Origin: Planctomycetota bacterium | GTDB lineage: Bacteria; Planctomycetota; Phycisphaerae; Phycisphaerales; UBA1924 | DNA: 51,686 nucleotides | Direction: 5' to 3' | Assembly: GCA_963204725.1 (NCBI GenBank) | Contig: CAUJHH010000030.1 | Span: 1-51,686 of the forward strand | Part shown: positions 8,637 to 18,085 of the stretch, in pieces | Layout: the number at the start of each line of letters is the position of its first letter | Numbering within the stretch: the first letter of the stretch is position 1 | The notes under the pieces: model-generated | Seen by the model: only the letters and a program-made list of their open reading frames with translations | What the model was told of the DNA's origin: nothing | Database searches by the model: none | Position numbers and translations under genes: made by a program

Positions 8637-10264
8637 CGCAGCATCCCCTCCAAACCAATGAGATCCTTCGCCTCGGCCTCGTTGAGGGCCTTCAACTTCT
8701 TGAGGATCGCGTGCGGGGGTTCGTACTTGACCTCCTCGTACACCGTCTCCCGGTAGCGGTTGATGGAGAGGTCGTACTCCGCGGTCCGGATGTCCTCCAC
8801 GCCCACGAAGAACGCCTTGGCTTTGCGGTCGAAGTAATCCGGATTCGACTTCGGAACGCCGAGTACGCGGGGAATCGTGGCACCCTGTGCCATGTGGCGA
8901 TACTCAGGGTCCCTCGCCAATGCGGCCTGTTCCTTGGGGTCACGCGGTACAAGTCGGTTCGCCCAGCTGGTCCGCACATCGGGGAGGTCGTTCTCCGGGA
9001 TGTCGTCGCGTTTGTCGTCAAGAGACTTGCCGTCGGCCTGCACGTCGTAGAAGAAGACATCCTTAGTCTTGCCGCCCTTGGTGAAGATGATGATGGCGGT
9101 GGAGACGCCCGCGTAGGGCTTGAAGACGCCCGCGGGGAGTTTGATGATGCCTTCCAACTGGTTGTCGTCGATGAGCGCCTTGCGCAGGTCGGTGTGGGCG
9201 TTGGAGGAGCCGAAGAGCACGCCGTCGGGCACGATCACCGCCGCGCGGCCGCCGAGCTTGAGCATGCGGAGGATGAGGGCCAGGAAGAGCAGCTCGGTCT
9301 TGCGGGTCTTGACGGTGCGGAGGAGCCCGCTCTCGACGGCCTCGTAGTCGAGCGTGCCCTTGAAGGGCGGGTTGGCCAGGACGAGGTCGAAGTGGTCCTT
9401 GGCGAAGCGGGAGAGCTTCTTGTCCTCGACGAAGCGGTTGGAGAGCGTGTCCATGTACTCGATGGCGGGGTTGTCCACGCCGTGGAGCATGAGGTTCATG
9501 GCCGCGATACGGAGCATGGTCACGTCGAAGTCGAAGCCGTGGAACATGTCCGACTGGATGTGCTTGCGGTAGGGTTCGAGGAGGTCGCCGGTGAAGACCT
9601 TGACCTTCTCGCCATCGTTGACTTCTTCAACGATCCCCTGGGTCGAGGTGTACCGCTCCAGCAGGTTCTCCATGACGGAGACGAGGAAGCCCGCGGTGCC
9701 GCAGGCCGGGTCGGCGATGCGGTCGGTTGGCTTGGGCTCCATAAGATCGACCATGAGGCGGATGATGTGCCGCGGCGTGCGGAACTGGCCGTTGATGCCG
9801 GCAGTGGTCAGCTTGCTGAGGAGGTACTCGTAAAGGTCGCCCTTGGTGTCGCCCTTGTCCAGGGGCAGGTCGTCGATGAGTTCAAGGGCCTTGACCAGAA
9901 GCGAGGGCTTCTGGATCATGAGCATGGCGTCGTTCATGTAGCGGCCGAAGGTGGACTCGGCGCCGGCGATGTCCTTGAGGTGCGGGAAGACCTCATCGCG
10001 CATCGTCTTGAGGAGGGCGTCAGCACCGAGGTTCTTGAGCTGGTGCCAGCGGAGATGCTGCTGCTTGGCACTGAAGAGACGATCGAACGGCTTGCCGGTG
10101 CGTTGGGCCTTCTTCTCGTTGCGGGACTCGGCGATGTCCAGCAGCCGGATGAACATCAGGAAGGTGATCTGCTCAATCACAGTCAGAGGGTTGGTGATGC
10201 CGCCCTGCCAGAACTCAAGCCAGAGCTTGTCGATTTTGCTGCGGATGCTGCTGCGGGTGATCAT
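8633..10264 (-). CDS. hsdM: Type I RM DNA adenine-N6 methyltransferase subunit
   Basis: The 543-residue HsdM has a helical N-terminal domain ([20 protein letters not shown]) followed by a Rossmann methyltransferase. The AdoMet motif is [19 protein letters not shown] at about residue 185, and the catalytic motif IV is NPPF ([12 protein letters not shown]). With HsdS it methylates host DNA at N6-adenine and so protects it. It overlaps hsdR and hsdS by 4 nt at each end (ATGA type), giving an R-M-S order under one promoter. Length and motifs are complete. Confidence 0.96.
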   Translation of the reverse strand: MITRSSIRSKIDKLWLEFWQGGITNPLTVIEQITFLMFIRLLDIAESRNEKKAQRTGKPFDRLFSAKQQHLRWHQLKNLGADALLKTMRDEVFPHLKDIAGAESTFGRYMNDAMLMIQKPSLLVKALELIDDLPLDKGDTKGDLYEYLLSKLTTAGINGQFRTPRHIIRLMVDLMEPKPTDRIADPACGTAGFLVSVMENLLERYTSTQGIVEEVNDGEKVKVFTGDLLEPYRKHIQSDMFHGFDFDVTMLRIAAMNLMLHGVDNPAIEYMDTLSNRFVEDKKLSRFAKDHFDLVLANPPFKGTLDYEAVESGLLRTVKTRKTELLFLALILRMLKLGGRAAVIVPDGVLFGSSNAHTDLRKALIDDNQLEGIIKLPAGVFKPYAGVSTAIIIFTKGGKTKDVFFYDVQADGKSLDDKRDDIPENDLPDVRTSWANRLVPRDPKEQAALARDPEYRHMAQGATIPRVLGVPKSNPDYFDRKAKAFFVGVEDIRTAEYDLSINRYRETVYEEVKYEPPHAILKKLKALNEAEAKDLIGLEGMLR

Positions 10265-13200
10265 TGGGGATCGTTGTCCTTGTGCGGCGGGCGGGAGGCG
10301 GACTGTGGTGGAGGCGGCGGGGCGGGCTTGAAGGAGTTGATGATGTCGAGCAGGTCGCTGACCTGGGACTCATCTTCGAAGACGCCGTCGAGCCCTTCGG
10401 CGCTGATGGTGGTGAAGGGCTGCTCGTAGAGGCGGCCGATCTCGATCGCGCCGTACCTGGCGATGTGGTTCTTGAGCAGATCAAGGAAGCGGAGCTGCAT
10501 CGAGTTGACCGTTGGATGCTTGCGGACGAAGCCCTCGAAGCGTTCGTGTACGGACTTGGCATCGAGGCCGATGATGCTGCGGATCGCCATATCGAGGTGG
10601 CCAGCGGTCTCGGGGTAATAGTCGACGAGGTCGTTGAGGTCGAGGTTCGGGTCCTGGGTCAGCACCAGCGAGACGAGGGCCTTGAGATCGGCTTCGCTGA
10701 CGGGCTGGCCAGCCTTGATCCGCTGGAGCGTCGGGTTGTGAGCGAAGAGCTGGTTCAGAACACCCTCGACGCGCTGGCGATAGGCGACGAATTCCAGCCC
10801 TTCGAGCTTCGGCTTGTGCTCGCGGCTCTGGAGCCCGGCGGGGTCCTCAGCGACATCGATGATCTTGGCCGGGAGGCGATCGCTCGTTCGAGGCTGGCGG
10901 TACTTCATGATGCCGCGGAGGGATTGGCGGACCTCCTCAAGCGAGGCGAGCGTGACGGAGTCCCAGAAAGCGGCGGACTTGACCTTGCGGATGTCCTCTT
11001 CACGTTCGCGGACTGGGTTTAGGTTGTATTGAAGGTCGGCAACCAACGCCTCGATCTCGGCGCGACGGTCGGCGAACCGTCCACCCACGCCGGCGCCCCT
11101 GATCAGATCCGTTTGTGCGAGCGCGACCAGGTAATCGAACTGGTAGGCGGCGGTGTCGCCACGAATGTCCCGCCACTGCATGAGCGGCGCAATGACCTGC
11201 GAGAGCGTGGCTCGCGTCGAGGCATCAAACCTCTTGACGACTTCCGGATTCCGGCAGGTTGTGACCTGACGCCATTTATCACGAACGGAGATCGTGGTGT
11301 CGGGCAGGTCGGCAACGTCGGCGGCAATGAGTCCGGCGATCGTGTTGAACGCGTTGACATCGGGTTTGCGGAGGCACTCGTCGGCAAGAGCGAGCCGGGC
11401 ATCAAACAGCCGCTGAAGCAGAGATGTCTGCTTCGACGGTTCGGTCTCTTGGTAGGTTTCCTCGAAGTACTTGAAGTTCTCCCAGTGGTCGAAGATCTGG
11501 AACTCGGTCTTGTCCTTGCCGGGCCCGAAGAGATCCTTGCAGAGGCGCGTGCCGCGACCGATCATCTGCCAGAACTTCACGAGCGAGAAGACCGGCTTGG
11601 CGAAGACCAGATTGACGACTTCAGGCACATCGATGCCCGTGTCAAGCATGTCGACCGACACGGCGACGCGCAGATCGGACGTGGCATCCTTGAACTCGTC
11701 GATCAGCGACTCGGCACGAGGCTCATAGTTGTCGATGACGCGACAGACTCGGCCGCCGTACTGCGGGTACAGCTCATCAAAGACACTCTGGAGGAGGATG
11801 GCGTGGTCGTGGCTGCGGGCAAAGATGATGGACTTGCCGACGAGTGAACCAGAGGCATCGCGAATGCCATTCTCCATCAGGTTCTGGATGATCTTGCGGG
11901 TGGTGTCCTTGTTGAAGATCTGTTTGTCGACCTGGTGCTGCTCGTACTCGATGGCTTGGGGATCGCGTTCCTGCTGCTCGAGTTGCTCGCGCTGCTCCGG
12001 AGTCATCTGGGTGTACTTGATGCCGCTGGTGAGAAAGCCGGTGGTGACAGTCGTCACCTTGAACGGAACCAGATAGGGCGGGATGTGATGGATAGCGGCT
12101 TCGTAATCAAAGAGCGCAGTGGGGTTCTCGTTCTCGCAGCCGAACAGGTCGAAAGTGTTGCGGCTGATGAACTGGACAGGCGTGGCGGTGAGGCCCACCT
12201 GAAGGGCGTCAAAGTAGAGGAACAGGTCGCGATAGCGGTTGTAGATGCTGCGGTGCGACTCGTCGGCAATGATCAAGTCGAAGAACCCAACGTCGTACTG
12301 CTCGAAACACTGCATCATCGCCGGGTAGGTGGCGAGATAGATGCGGTGTTCTTGATCCTGAGACGTATTCGCGTTGATGTACGTGAGCGGCTCGTTGGGC
12401 AGGTACTGCGTGAAGACGTTCTTCGCCTGCTTGCGCAGTTCGCGGCGATCACAAAGGAAGAGCACTCGGCGGGCCCATCCGGCTCGAATGAGTGCCTCGC
12501 AAAGCGAGATCGCGACACGCGTCTTGCCCGTACCCGTGGCCTGGACGATCAAGGCCCTGCGGTGCTTCGCGCCGAACCGCTCGATCACTCTCTTGATGGC
12601 CTCAATCTGGTACATGCGATCCGCGATTTGCGGGTCAGGGGCCACTTCGTTGGACTGCAAGCGCTGCTGACGGCGTGAGACCATATACAGAATGCTGTCC
12701 CTTGAGTGGTAGCCGTAGATCTGCCGCGGAGGCTCGCCATCTACGTCGTTCCAGATGCTCACGTCGTATCCATTCGTGTAGTAGATGACCGGCCTGCGGC
12801 CGTGCATCTTCTCGAAGCCGTCCGCGTAGCACTTGGCCTGCTGGCGGCCTCGCTCAGCGTTCTCTGCGGTCTTCTTGGCCTCGACCACTGCAAGAGGAAT
12901 GCCGTCTTCGCCGAGCAAGACGTAGTCCGCAAAACCTTCCCCCGTTGCGGTCGGCTGATATGTGACTGGTTCCTCGATCCGCACGAGGTCCTTATTGGAT
13001 ACGTCCCAGCCGGCTTCCTTCAGCATCATGTCGATCAGACGCTTGCGAGTCGTCCTCTCGTCGAAGCCGAGCAGATCGGCCGATCGCTGGGCCTGTGATC
13101 GTGCGGCGGCCAGCTCGGCTTCAAGCGCGGCGCCGGCCTGACGCGCCGCGTGCTCTCGCTGACGCGTGGCATCCAGATCGGCGAGTAACTGCGCCATCTG

Positions 13201-13695
13201 GGCCTCTTGGGCCGCGAGCTTCTCCAGGACAGCCTTCTTCTCACGCTTGAACTCTGCCTTGGAGTCGTCTCCAGCTCCGGGCTGCGGCACGACAAACGAA
13301 GGCAGATCCTCAAGGCGGCCCTCTCCATACGTGAGCTGGAACCACCGCGCAATCTCAAATGCCTCGCGGAGCGCCGACAGGGCAATCTGCCCCGTCGCTT
13401 TGCCTCCGTGCGCCGCCTTGTTGCCGGTGATCCGGATCGTGTGCAGCTTGGAGACAACGACCTGGGGGATCGCCTGCTGAAAGGTTCGGTCATTCAACAG
13501 GTCGTTGAGCGAGGCCTGGTACGGCTTCGCAAGCTGGTGCACCGAATAGATGTGCTCAACCACCTGCTCGGTCAGAAGCCGAAGCTTGATGAGCGAGCTC
13601 TCGGGATCAGGGTGGCAGTAGTGCTCCGCGAAGCCTGCGAGCGACGCCAAAGGCGGCCACTTCGCGCGGAGGAACTCGAAGTTTGTGGACTTCAT
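10261..13695 (-). CDS. hsdR: Type I restriction endonuclease/translocase subunit
   Basis: I place the start at ATG 13695 (MKSTNFEF, 1144 residues), which has a strong GGGGGGAG ribosome site 5-8 nt upstream. A longer reading from 13782 would begin inside the sigma-54 promoter. An N-terminal DUF4145/HEPN-like helical domain is followed by a PD-(D/E)XK nuclease region with [12 protein letters not shown]. The SF2 motor has Walker [14 protein letters not shown], the box IIADESHRS and motif [11 protein letters not shown]. The C-terminal EcoEI-type domain carries [16 protein letters not shown]. It translocates DNA and cuts unmodified targets with HsdM and HsdS. First gene of the R-M-S operon; its induction is probably tied to the CARF activator encoded just upstream. 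Confidence 0.95.
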   Translation of the reverse strand: MKSTNFEFLRAKWPPLASLAGFAEHYCHPDPESSLIKLRLLTEQVVEHIYSVHQLAKPYQASLNDLLNDRTFQQAIPQVVVSKLHTIRITGNKAAHGGKATGQIALSALREAFEIARWFQLTYGEGRLEDLPSFVVPQPGAGDDSKAEFKREKKAVLEKLAAQEAQMAQLLADLDATRQREHAARQAGAALEAELAAARSQAQRSADLLGFDERTTRKRLIDMMLKEAGWDVSNKDLVRIEEPVTYQPTATGEGFADYVLLGEDGIPLAVVEAKKTAENAERGRQQAKCYADGFEKMHGRRPVIYYTNGYDVSIWNDVDGEPPRQIYGYHSRDSILYMVSRRQQRLQSNEVAPDPQIADRMYQIEAIKRVIERFGAKHRRALIVQATGTGKTRVAISLCEALIRAGWARRVLFLCDRRELRKQAKNVFTQYLPNEPLTYINANTSQDQEHRIYLATYPAMMQCFEQYDVGFFDLIIADESHRSIYNRYRDLFLYFDALQVGLTATPVQFISRNTFDLFGCENENPTALFDYEAAIHHIPPYLVPFKVTTVTTGFLTSGIKYTQMTPEQREQLEQQERDPQAIEYEQHQVDKQIFNKDTTRKIIQNLMENGIRDASGSLVGKSIIFARSHDHAILLQSVFDELYPQYGGRVCRVIDNYEPRAESLIDEFKDATSDLRVAVSVDMLDTGIDVPEVVNLVFAKPVFSLVKFWQMIGRGTRLCKDLFGPGKDKTEFQIFDHWENFKYFEETYQETEPSKQTSLLQRLFDARLALADECLRKPDVNAFNTIAGLIAADVADLPDTTISVRDKWRQVTTCRNPEVVKRFDASTRATLSQVIAPLMQWRDIRGDTAAYQFDYLVALAQTDLIRGAGVGGRFADRRAEIEALVADLQYNLNPVREREEDIRKVKSAAFWDSVTLASLEEVRQSLRGIMKYRQPRTSDRLPAKIIDVAEDPAGLQSREHKPKLEGLEFVAYRQRVEGVLNQLFAHNPTLQRIKAGQPVSEADLKALVSLVLTQDPNLDLNDLVDYYPETAGHLDMAIRSIIGLDAKSVHERFEGFVRKHPTVNSMQLRFLDLLKNHIARYGAIEIGRLYEQPFTTISAEGLDGVFEDESQVSDLLDIINSFKPAPPPPPQSASRPPHKDNDPQ

Positions 13696-13782
13696 AAGCT
13701 CCCCCCGTTCACGATCATCGGTCGCGTGAGGCAATCGGGATTCACCAACTTGTGCCGTCGCCTGGGGCATAACCCAAGCCAT

Positions 13783-13799
13783 TGCAACTGCCGTGCCAA
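13783..13799 (-). promoter_or_regulatory. Sigma-54 (-24/-12) promoter of the hsdR-M-S operon
   Basis: The minus strand reads TTGGCACGGCAGTTGCA, a complete match to YTGGCACGRNNNTTGCW. GG at 13797-13796 and GC at 13785-13784 are 10 nt apart. Transcription should start near 13772, leaving a leader of about 77 nt before hsdR. The site lies in the 150-nt gap between the activator gene's stop (13847) and hsdR. A type I RM operon driven by sigma-54 is unusual, since these genes are normally read by housekeeping sigma. Confidence 0.87.
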
Positions 13800-13846
13800 G
13801 GGCGAATAGGGTGGTGGCGGGATCGGAGATGTTGAGTCAGCCTGGT

Positions 13847-15571
13847 TCATTCGCCACCCCAATCCACGCTCAACCGTTCCAACTGAGCGGCGAGCGTCTG
13901 GTAGTTGGGATAGCCAAGGAGTTTCGCCGCGACGGTCTTCTTGCCTTCCGCCTCCTGCATGGCACGAGCAAGAAACCGCCTTTGGACATCTTCCAAGTGC
14001 TTTGTGAGCGAAAACCCATCTCCCAGCGGCAGGTCGGCGGAGGAAAGGGGATCACGCCCCGCCGCGTTTGACAGGCCGGCCTCGATGTCGCGTGGTTCGA
14101 TGGTTGGACCATCGATCATTACCGCCGCCTGTAGGAGGACGTTGTGAAGTTGGCGAACATTCCCCGGCCAAGCCTGCTGGCAGAGAAACCTCTTTGTGCT
14201 TACAGAAAGCCGCTTGTCTTGGTAGCCGGGTTCGGCCTTGGCGAAGTCGGTATTGATCCGGGCGAGCAGGTGGTCCGCGATAGCGGGGATGTCGGTCGTT
14301 CGATTCCGCAGCGGCGGGATTTTCAGCGTGAACGCCGCCAACCGGTAGTACAGGTCCTCGCGAAACCTACCTGCAGCCACCTCCGCCTGAAGATCGCGGT
14401 TGGTTGCGGCGATGATCCTGACGTCAGAATGCCTGTCTTCGGAATCGCCAACCCGCTTGAACGTGCGGGCCGATGGAGGATCATCCTGCCCGGGCTGAAG
14501 CACACGCAAGAGCTTGGCCTGCATCGGAAGGTCACACTCACCGACCTCGTCCAGAAAGAGCGTGCCGGAATCCGCCTGTTCGAAAGCTCCCACCCGATCC
14601 GTGGCTGCACCTGTGAACGAACCCTTCTTGTGGCCGAACAGCTCAGATTCGAGGAGCTCTTTCGGTACGGCAGCACAGTTGATGGCGACAAATGGCTTTG
14701 CGCTGCGGCGACTTGCAGCGTGCAACGCGCGGGCAAAGACATCCTTGCCGACACCGCTCTCGCCGAGGACGAGAACGCCAACGTCTCGGAGGGCGATTCG
14801 CTTAGCGCGAGTTATGGCCTCGCGGATCTGGGGGCTCCGGCCGATGACGCCTCCGAAGCCTTCAATAGCGGCGTCGGCGACGTTCGCGCCGTGGATCAAT
14901 CGATCGGACGCATGGAGCACGGTTGGGAGGTAGTCGACGAGCAAGTCGAACGGAATCGTCGTGGGGATCACGCGACCGCGGAAGGTCTGGTAGAAGGTCG
15001 CTGGATACCGGCTCTTGCCCAGAAGTACCCAAACAGCCGTCATCGCCGGCGTGCCGGGGCTCAGGTGGATTGACACCGAGTACTCGCCTTGAACCTTCGA
15101 CGTGACCTTGCCGAGCACACCGTCGGCGGCCTCGAAAATGGCGGAGTAGTCAACCGGGCTTGAAAGCCGGACTGTGTGGACGCGGGCCTTCGATCCGATC
15201 CAGGCAGCGAACTTCTTGGAGAGCTCCGGCACCTTATCGCACAGCAAATGAATCTCATCGAACTCGACCTGATCCGTCAGGGTCTTGACCGGGCCCGAAC
15301 CGTCGACGTGCCGAGGTTGCTTGCCGAGAAGCTGCTTCACAGCTTGCACGGCGACTTCGCCAGCGCCAGCCGACCAGGCGAACAGATCGGCGTCTCCGAT
15401 CCAGCAGAAGACGAGCTTTCGATTGCCGTGGGCGATTGGACAACTCCATTTGTGATCTGGACAACGGGCATGGTATGCATCTGTTGTAACGGCTTGGGCG
15501 GGGCTGTTCGCTATCGCGGGCCGCGGCACCAACACGGTCTGGGCAAAACCTGACAGATCAATCCATCGCAT
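13847..15571 (-). CDS. RtcR-like sigma-54 activator with N-terminal CARF domain
   Basis: The protein has up to 574 residues. Residues about 52-215 form a CARF-type sensor like that of RtcR, with KLVFCWIGDADLFAWSAG at the first strand and SIHLSPGTPAMTAVW at 168-181. The AAA+ core has Walker A GESGVGKD (270-277), a GSFTGA sigma-54 contact loop (317-322, Ser for the usual Ala), Walker B GTLFLDEVGE (336-345) and RFREDLYYRL (402-411). A Fis-like helix-turn-helix region ends the chain. No rtcA or rtcB is nearby; the neighbours are two operons with sigma-54 promoters. Known relatives respond to RNA fragments or nucleotide ligands. The first ~45 residues are odd and the true start may be internal or non-ATG. 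Confidence 0.92.
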   Translation of the reverse strand: MRWIDLSGFAQTVLVPRPAIANSPAQAVTTDAYHARCPDHKWSCPIAHGNRKLVFCWIGDADLFAWSAGAGEVAVQAVKQLLGKQPRHVDGSGPVKTLTDQVEFDEIHLLCDKVPELSKKFAAWIGSKARVHTVRLSSPVDYSAIFEAADGVLGKVTSKVQGEYSVSIHLSPGTPAMTAVWVLLGKSRYPATFYQTFRGRVIPTTIPFDLLVDYLPTVLHASDRLIHGANVADAAIEGFGGVIGRSPQIREAITRAKRIALRDVGVLVLGESGVGKDVFARALHAASRRSAKPFVAINCAAVPKELLESELFGHKKGSFTGAATDRVGAFEQADSGTLFLDEVGECDLPMQAKLLRVLQPGQDDPPSARTFKRVGDSEDRHSDVRIIAATNRDLQAEVAAGRFREDLYYRLAAFTLKIPPLRNRTTDIPAIADHLLARINTDFAKAEPGYQDKRLSVSTKRFLCQQAWPGNVRQLHNVLLQAAVMIDGPTIEPRDIEAGLSNAAGRDPLSSADLPLGDGFSLTKHLEDVQRRFLARAMQEAEGKKTVAAKLLGYPNYQTLAAQLERLSVDWGGE

Positions 15572-15641
15572 CGCCGGGAATCGGGACTACGGCGGGAACG
15601 AAGCCCGTTTATGTGGGTTTTCACTCATTTGAGATGATCGC

Positions 15642-16145
15642 CTACTCGGATGAAGCCGTCTTGAGTGCGAGAAGGAACTGTTTGTGACTTTCGCGAGTCG
15701 CCTTGAAGTTGTCGCCGATCGCAGTCTGGGCATATGCGCGCCCAAGGGTACCTGCGTTCATGGGGACAATTAGTTCCTCCCACTTGAACTGCAGCATTGT
15801 GCACTGGCCTGGCAACAGCGGTTCCCCCCATTCGGACCCGCCCACAGTCGTCGGCGCGTAGATGATTATCGCTTTGCCGCTCTCCGTTGGTGGCATGAAG
15901 CCGATCAGAGACCCCACGATTGGGATGTGTCCGACGTTACGGATCTCCATGAGCCCGACATTCCGAGCGTTGCGATCACTTCCGACCGTGGGATTGGGAT
16001 CGATAATGTGGCGGATTCTCGCATGCACCTCGACTCGCGGCCGCGTGGTGTTGCGAAGATGCACGTGGTTGAGGATTCCGAGCACCAGCCCCGCGACGCC
16101 CGTAGCAACTCCGGTCAGAATGCCAAGTGCAGTTAAGAGTTCCAT
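15642..16145 (-). CDS. Small single-pass membrane protein, unknown
   Basis: I choose ATG 16145 because GGAG lies exactly 6 nt upstream; a TTG at 16157 is also in frame. The product has 167 residues. Residues about 1-27 (LLTALGILTGVATGVAGLVL) form one membrane helix. A soluble domain with beta-like alternation follows (RPRVEVHARIRHIIDPNP, MEIRNVGHIPIVGSLIGF). Its layout resembles the 167-residue protein at 5200, but I see no clear sequence match. It starts 15 nt after the recombinase stop and is probably co-transcribed with it. No function can be assigned. Confidence 0.7.
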   Translation of the reverse strand: MELLTALGILTGVATGVAGLVLGILNHVHLRNTTRPRVEVHARIRHIIDPNPTVGSDRNARNVGLMEIRNVGHIPIVGSLIGFMPPTESGKAIIIYAPTTVGGSEWGEPLLPGQCTMLQFKWEELIVPMNAGTLGRAYAQTAIGDNFKATRESHKQFLLALKTASSE

Positions 16146-16160
16146 TGCCATCTCCAACAG

Positions 16161-17066
16161 TTACATCATCCGCGTGGACACCGTATGCGCGTTCGGCAGG
16201 GACACGGAAACTCCCGGTACCCACACCCTGCCTCTCATCGCTTCCACCACCGCCGTCGGCTGGACGTGATCGAGATACCGAATCGTCGTGAGCAGCGACC
16301 GGTGCCCGAGTTGGCGGGAGATGATGCCGACATCGACGCCCTCTTCACGGAGTTGCGCGGCGTGCGTGTGCCGAAGGCCATGCGCGTGGACCCGCTTGGC
16401 GATCCCGGCTTGGCGGCCCAGCCGCTTCATCAGCCGCCGCACGTACCCGGTCGTGACGGGCGTGCCGAACGCGGTACACAGCAGCGGAGCGGCAGCGAGG
16501 GGGTCGCGCGAGCGATCGCCTACCCCGGTGGCCCGTGCCGCCACCCGTTGGGCCCTGCCGCGTTCGGCGAGCCAAGCCGCCACGACGGCCGCTGCGCCCG
16601 GATCTAGGCCCACGGCCCGATACCGATCACCCTTGCCGTGAAGTACCCGGACGATGCCGTTCTCAAGGTCCACGTCCTTGGGCTGGAGGGCGAGCGCCTC
16701 GGAGACCCGCAGCCCCGCCCGGTACATCAACGTGATCAGCGCGCGGTTGCGAAGCGCGACCGGGGTGTAGCGGCCGCAAGCGTCGAGCAGGGCCCGGACT
16801 TCCTCGTCGGTCAGCACCTCGGGCGGCAGGCGTCGCTTGGGCTTCGGGCGATGCTGGGGTCGTGCGGCCATTGCGGCCGATGCGGCCAAGGTTTCCCCCA
16901 GTCGTTCTTCCGGTGCGACACATGCGATACGTGCGACACGTTGTTTCGCGCTCTCTCGTTCGACGCGCTCGCCCGCGGCCCATGCGGCCCGTTGGTCGCG
17001 AACATCCGATTCACCCTTCCTCTTCGCCCCGACCGTCGCGTCCCTACCCGCTTTGCGTCCTCGCAT
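16161..17066 (-). CDS. Tyrosine recombinase, catalytic domain with atypical N-terminus
   Basis: This 301-residue protein has the full tyrosine-recombinase set: Arg in MYRAGLRVSEALAL, Lys in HGKGDRYRAV, HGLRHTHAAQL, the second His in LGHRSLLTTIRY, and the nucleophile Tyr in TIRYLDH. The N-terminal 75 residues are basic and Ala/Glu-rich. They do not look like the usual SAM-like core-binding domain, so the protein is compact, closer to small integron- or plasmid-type recombinases. The ATG at 17066 has GGGAG upstream. It probably belongs to a mobile unit bordering the defence island. I cannot identify its attachment sites. Confidence 0.88.
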   Translation of the reverse strand: MRGRKAGRDATVGAKRKGESDVRDQRAAWAAGERVERESAKQRVARIACVAPEERLGETLAASAAMAARPQHRPKPKRRLPPEVLTDEEVRALLDACGRYTPVALRNRALITLMYRAGLRVSEALALQPKDVDLENGIVRVLHGKGDRYRAVGLDPGAAAVVAAWLAERGRAQRVAARATGVGDRSRDPLAAAPLLCTAFGTPVTTGYVRRLMKRLGRQAGIAKRVHAHGLRHTHAAQLREEGVDVGIISRQLGHRSLLTTIRYLDHVQPTAVVEAMRGRVWVPGVSVSLPNAHTVSTRMM

Positions 17067-17398
17067 CCCGTTGCTCCCGCTGGGGTTACCGCCGGGGCCG
17101 CCGTCCGCGGGAGCATTCCGCGGCTACGTTCCGGCGACCAAAGCGGCACCGGGGGATGGAGGGGCAAGCAGGGGGTTGAGGCAAGGCCGCCCGTGAAGTC
17201 CCCGATATTGGTGCTGCAAGCGGTCAATTGCTGGGGATTGTCTCAGTTTGTTGGTCAGTACCCCCGAGTGGTGGCAAACTCCTCGTAGACGTAATCTGGG
17301 CGGTTTGATCCGTGATGTTGGTCTGCTTGCTGTTGGCTGCCCGTGATCGACGCCCAAGATGCCGAAGCCGCACGCTGCTGGTGCGGGAGGATGGATCA
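17067..17398. other. Gene-free intergenic stretch between divergent genes
   Basis: These 332 bases separate the minus-strand recombinase from the plus-strand cassette and should hold promoters for both. The part up to about 17200 is GC-rich, and the part from 17200 to 17340 is richer in A and T. A ribosome site GGGAGG at 17385-17390 serves the next gene. I see no convincing consensus promoter, dyad or RNA gene. Confidence 0.5.
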
Positions 17399-18085
17399 AT
17401 GGCCGAAACACTGGGCACCGCGCAGTCGGAATGGACCGCGCTCGGCACGACAACCAACGCCACCCTGTCCGCTAAGGACACCTACACGCTCTTCGACACG
17501 ATACCGGGCAGCGTCAACCCATACGCGATCGCCGTGCCCGAGTCCAACACGCTCGCCCTGCTCTTCTTTGGCGACCCGAACGCGGGCGATCCCAAGACCA
17601 TCGAGGTCCAGTTCTGGGCGGTCAACGGCATCACCATCGGCATGGACGACAAGTACATCGGGATCTGGCTCGGAACCGTCGAACTCGACATCGGCACCAC
17701 CGCCAGCACCACGCTCGCCGCCAATACATTCTTCTTCTCAGATATCCGGATCACGGAGGACCGCTCGATGAATCCACCGGGAATGCGTGTGATCTCGGCA
17801 GACCCGGACACCACAAAGGGCGCTGCCGTGTTGGCGTTCGATTCACTCGGCGCGGAGTACGTCGTCGTCCAGATTGCTCGTAAAGGCGGCATCGATCTGG
17901 CCGCCCCGCGTGGCGGGCTTTCTAACAAAGGAGGCACACCATGGCGACGATCAACCTTGGAACAAAGCAGTCGGACTGGACACTCGAGGATGGCACCGCT
18001 GCTACCGCCGCGTTCTCCGACCCCGGCGCATACGCCTACAACGCCTCCATCCCTTCGACGAACACCGGCACAGGCGTGTTTGTGA
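17399..18085 (+). CDS. Tandem paralogue 1, unknown, probable 3' frameshift
   Basis: The start ATG 17399 has GGGAGG 8 nt upstream. The first ~170 residues parallel the next gene: MAETLGTAQSEWT against MATINLGTKQSDWT, a shared NPPGMR/TPPGMR segment, and a VVVQIARKGG/IVVELRRELG segment near the end. After residue 170 the frame enters low-quality Pro/Ser/Thr/Arg sequence overlapping the next gene by 145 nt. If one C is added to the CCCC run at 17904-17907, the frame ends as AWRAF and a stop at 17923-17925. This mirrors CWRSF-stop in the paralogue and leaves the next gene's ribosome site clear. So a one-base deletion or a sequencing error is likely. No signal peptide is present. Function unknown. 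Confidence 0.7.
   Translation: MAETLGTAQSEWTALGTTTNATLSAKDTYTLFDTIPGSVNPYAIAVPESNTLALLFFGDPNAGDPKTIEVQFWAVNGITIGMDDKYIGIWLGTVELDIGTTASTTLAANTFFFSDIRITEDRSMNPPGMRVISADPDTTKGAAVLAFDSLGAEYVVVQIARKGGIDLAAPRGGLSNKGGTPWRRSTLEQSSRTGHSRMAPLLPPRSPTPAHTPTTPPSLRRTPAQACL

Noticed and set aside
8711..10429. 572-codon plus-strand frame opposite hsdM/hsdR
   Set aside because: It mirrors hsdM and the hsdR end on the other strand, has a repetitive Val/Glu/Gly/Asp-rich composition, and contains no recognisable domain. It is a GC-rich antisense shadow.
13695..13782. Longer hsdR start at ATG 13782
   Set aside because: That start lies inside the sigma-54 promoter region, upstream of the expected transcript start, and the extra 29 residues look noncoding. 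GGGGGGAG supports ATG 13695.
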